Shown: piece by piece, positions 61,823 through 64,000 of the stretch | How the letters are laid out: every line of letters starts with the position of its first letter | Numbering within the stretch: the first letter of the stretch is position 1 | Source of the DNA: an uncultured Draconibacterium sp. | Lineage (GTDB): Bacteria; Bacteroidota; Bacteroidia; Bacteroidales; Prolixibacteraceae | NCBI RefSeq assembly: GCF_963675585.1 | Contig: NZ_OY776411.1 | Location: forward strand, 873,001 to 937,000 | Direction: 5' to 3' | Length of the DNA stretch: 64,000 nt | The notes under the pieces: generated by a model | The model's input: only the letters and a program-made list of their open reading frames with translations | Database searches by the model: none | Told to the model about the DNA's origin: nothing | Program-made: the position numbers and the translations under genes

Positions 61823-62767
61823 CTATTTTTGAGAAAGCGATTCTGTTGAACGACTTCGGCTAAACAGATCGAGATCATACGAGAACATAATTTCGTGCGA
61901 TCCGTTGTTAAAACCGTTTAATTCAGAAATGGTTAAATCGTATGAATAACCAATGGTCATTTTGGGCGAAGGTTTAAACTGGGCAATAATTCCATACGCA
62001 TCGTTGAAACGGTAAAAAGCTCCAATCCAAACCCGTTCTCTAAAACCTGCCAGTGCAGTTAAATCAAAAGCAACCGGTGCATTTTGCACCCATTTTACCA
62101 GGGTACTTGTTTTTAGCTGGTAATCGGCATTCAAATCAAAGCGGTGACCTCCCACAAAATACACATGCATTTGCTGTTTGTTGATGTATTCTATCGAAAG
62201 ATTTTCGCGGGTAATTTTATTCTCAATTAGTTTTGGCACCGAAAGCCCGAAATACGTGTCGTCGGAAAAGAGGTAAAAACCAACCCCAACATTGGGCAAA
62301 AAGTTTTCGTAAATATCGTTATCAAATATCGGATCAGGACTAATGGTTTCTAACTCGGTAAGGCTTGCACGATAAAAACTAACACCCCCTTTTAAACCCA
62401 TTCCAAATGTAAATTTTTCGGAAACCGGCAACAAATAGGAATAGTCGAAATAGAGGCCGGTTTGTTTTAAAGGCCCTATTTTATCAGACATTATTGAAAA
62501 ACCAATACCAATTTTTTTGTTTTCAACCGAAGTATTATAGGCAAACGAACGCGTTGCAGGTGCTCCATCAAACGACACCCACTGACTGCGTGCCACGAGC
62601 AAAACACTTCCTACTTCCTGCGAACCTGCATATCCGGGATTTACGACCAGTAAATTATCCATGTATTGCGTATACATCGGATCTTGCTGAGCAAAAGCAG
62701 ATTTGCTGCCAGCCAAAGTAGCTAACAATACAAATACAAGAATCGCTATTTTTTTATTTAATCTCAT
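61823..62767 (-). CDS. PorP/SprF-family type IX secretion/gliding membrane protein
   Basis: A 314-residue outer-membrane barrel protein with a signal peptide (ending KSAFAQ). PorP/SprF family pattern: QQDPMYTQYMDNLLVVNPGYAGS right after the leader, SVENKKIGIGFSIMSDKIGP, FGMGLKGGVSFYRA, FLPNVGVGFYLFSDDTYFGLSVP and YSYDLTISELNGFNNGSHEIMFSYDL. SprF-type proteins help particular large T9SS cargo with type B sorting domains reach the surface; the cargo gene is usually directly upstream, as here (adjacent, no gap). Confidence 0.95.
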   Translation of the reverse strand: MRLNKKIAILVFVLLATLAGSKSAFAQQDPMYTQYMDNLLVVNPGYAGSQEVGSVLLVARSQWVSFDGAPATRSFAYNTSVENKKIGIGFSIMSDKIGPLKQTGLYFDYSYLLPVSEKFTFGMGLKGGVSFYRASLTELETISPDPIFDNDIYENFLPNVGVGFYLFSDDTYFGLSVPKLIENKITRENLSIEYINKQQMHVYFVGGHRFDLNADYQLKTSTLVKWVQNAPVAFDLTALAGFRERVWIGAFYRFNDAYGIIAQFKPSPKMTIGYSYDLTISELNGFNNGSHEIMFSYDLDLFSRSRSTESLSQK

Positions 62768-64000
62768 TTACCTGTCAATATAAACCGAACCTGCAATTGG
62801 CTTTTCATCGTTTCCTAAATCCAGAACATAAAAATAGGTTCCGGTTGGCAAATCTTCGTTTCCTCCGCCGGTGGTCCATTTTCCATCCCAAAATTTCGGA
62901 GTAGTACTTATTCCATAATTTTTGGCTTCGTATACTTTTTTACCCCAGCGGTTTATCACTGTTAACGAATTGCCCTCGTAATATTCTATTCCTTTAATTT
63001 CGAAATAGTCGTTAACACCGTCGTTATTTGGAGTAAATGCTTCCGGAATAATAAAGTCAACCGGCGTAACAAAAACATACACATTTGCATTGTCGCATTT
63101 CGCTGCCAAATTGCAAATCTGGTACTCAAACACATCGTCTCCTATAAATCCTTGTTCAGGTGTGTAACTTATCGTATAATCATCATAATTTATGTATACA
63201 CTACCATTTTGCGGATATTGAACAATACTTAGCGATGTTGGATCTAAATTTCCTTCCGGATCGGTATCGTTTGCCAACACCGGAATAGTAACAGCTGTTT
63301 GATAAGATGTTGTGTCGTAATCGTCGTTAGCGATTGGCGCATAAACAAAAGCACTTACCACAACTGAATCTATTGCCGAACATCCATACGCATCAAGTAC
63401 GTCGAGATAATAAGTTCCGGCGCTGCTCACTATTGGATTAACGGTATTTTCACCGCTGACTATTACACCATTATTTGTTGTCCAGTTATACAATAGATTT
63501 TCACCATAACTGTCAGAACCATCAAGTATAGCAGTTTCACCTTGCTCAATAAGAAAATCATCGCCGGCATCAGCACCAATCTGTGCCACATTTATGGTAA
63601 CTGTATCTTTTATTTCTGATCCGTTCAGAGTGGTTACAGTAAACACATAAGTTGTGGTTTCTCCGGGTGTAAATACCGGATTTGGAACCCTTGGATCATC
63701 AAGATTTGTTACCGGATTCCATGAATACGAATATTCATTGGAGCTTGGAAATACCTGGTTAAAAGCATAGGGCTGACAACTACCAATCAATGTATCGGGT
63801 CCGGCAAATACCGGAATTGTTGTAGGATCTTTTTCCTGTACCTCAATTGTTTGGGTAATTGTATCACCTAAACAGCCATTGCCATCAATCACACTTGCAT
63901 ACAAATTATATGTACCAATTCCACCATCCCACAAAATGTCTGCAACATCACCGTTTATGGTTTCCAGGTCTGTGCTGGTTCCGGCTGCCGGAATTACCCA
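62768..64000 (-). CDS. large T9SS surface protein with CHU_C (type B sorting) domain, 5' end outside window
   Basis: The last 411 residues or more of a big extracellular protein; the reading frame stays open to the window edge, so the N-terminus is missing. Visible: PKD-like domains with SYSWNPVTN and GADAGDDFLIEQGETAILDGSDSYG patterns, a cadherin/VCBS-like domain (ANDDYDTTSYQTAVTIPVLANDTDPEG in parts, YTPEQGFIGDDVFEYQICN) and at the end the gliding-motility-associated C-terminal domain (PEAFTPNNDGVNDYFEIKG, INRWGKKVYEAKNY, WDGKW, GTYFYVLDLG, GSVYIDR). It is probably the cargo of the adjacent PorP/SprF protein and may act in adhesion or gliding. Confidence 0.93.
   Translation of the reverse strand, partial: WVIPAAGTSTDLETINGDVADILWDGGIGTYNLYASVIDGNGCLGDTITQTIEVQEKDPTTIPVFAGPDTLIGSCQPYAFNQVFPSSNEYSYSWNPVTNLDDPRVPNPVFTPGETTTYVFTVTTLNGSEIKDTVTINVAQIGADAGDDFLIEQGETAILDGSDSYGENLLYNWTTNNGVIVSGENTVNPIVSSAGTYYLDVLDAYGCSAIDSVVVSAFVYAPIANDDYDTTSYQTAVTIPVLANDTDPEGNLDPTSLSIVQYPQNGSVYINYDDYTISYTPEQGFIGDDVFEYQICNLAAKCDNANVYVFVTPVDFIIPEAFTPNNDGVNDYFEIKGIEYYEGNSLTVINRWGKKVYEAKNYGISTTPKFWDGKWTTGGGNEDLPTGTYFYVLDLGNDEKPIAGSVYIDR

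Noticed and set aside
1-64000. tRNA, rRNA, CRISPR arrays and intact insertion sequences
   Set aside because: I looked for tRNA T-loop patterns, regularly spaced repeats and transposase motifs (DDE, HUH) and found none that hold up; no tool-based scan was possible.

Overview
The window is chromosomal DNA of a Bacteroidota bacterium. The evidence is a SusC/SusD/SusE starch locus, type IX secretion (T9SS) sorting domains, a PorP/SprF gene beside a CHU_C-type protein, the ileS / TraR-DksA / lspA gene order, promoters of the Bacteroidota type (TTTG, about 20 bases, TAnnTTTG) and the lack of Shine-Dalgarno sequences. Gene content and the moderate GC content suggest a marine or sediment Bacteroidia such as the Marinilabiliales/Prolixibacteraceae, but this placement is an inference. 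I saw no rRNA, tRNA, CRISPR array, prophage or intact insertion sequence.

Layout. 0-7 kb: housekeeping genes on the minus strand (ribE, cysS, lspA, TraR/DksA-like, ileS). 7-13.8 kb: sulfatase, a stand-alone CBM48 protein, a BtpA-family protein, a DUF1080 lipoprotein, a CPBP protease and an unknown conserved protein. 14-17.5 kb: the sdhCAB operon with a good promoter and terminator. 18-23.5 kb: a corrinoid methyl-transfer group (CobW-type GTPase, homocysteine S-methyltransferase, a URO-D methyltransferase fused to thioredoxin-like domains, a corrinoid carrier) with a divergent AraC regulator. 24-30 kb: a small barrel-like protein and the tamA-tamB pair. 30-40 kb: GntP permease, ElaA acetyltransferase, two tandem paralogous secreted proteins, a zinc-ribbon protein, PrxQ, two small secreted proteins, mfd and a lipoprotein. 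40-43 kb: a BlaI/BlaR1-like pair whose sensor carries carboxypeptidase-regulatory and TonB-like domains, and a YdeI protein. 43-62 kb: a complete starch/maltodextrin utilisation locus. 62-64 kb: PorP/SprF and the end of a large T9SS-sorted surface protein that runs off the window.

How the starch locus probably works. SusC/SusD/SusE capture and import maltodextrins. A GH13 enzyme with a T9SS C-terminal domain is exported to attack starch outside the cell. The other half of the locus runs in the opposite direction and encodes an MFS transporter, a GH65 phosphorylase and two further GH13 enzymes. A LacI-type regulator lies between the two halves, and CAAACGTTTG palindromes lie in front of both. 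The most unusual gene is susD: about 190 residues matching the two C-terminal starch-binding modules of the neighbouring SusE are inserted in its middle, with a 30-base stretch identical between the two genes.

Other points of interest are the corrinoid cassette with its URO-D/thioredoxin fusion, the twin TACTA-N6-TAGTA operators of the BlaI-like repressor (one covering the promoter -7 box), and several families of palindromic intergenic repeats.
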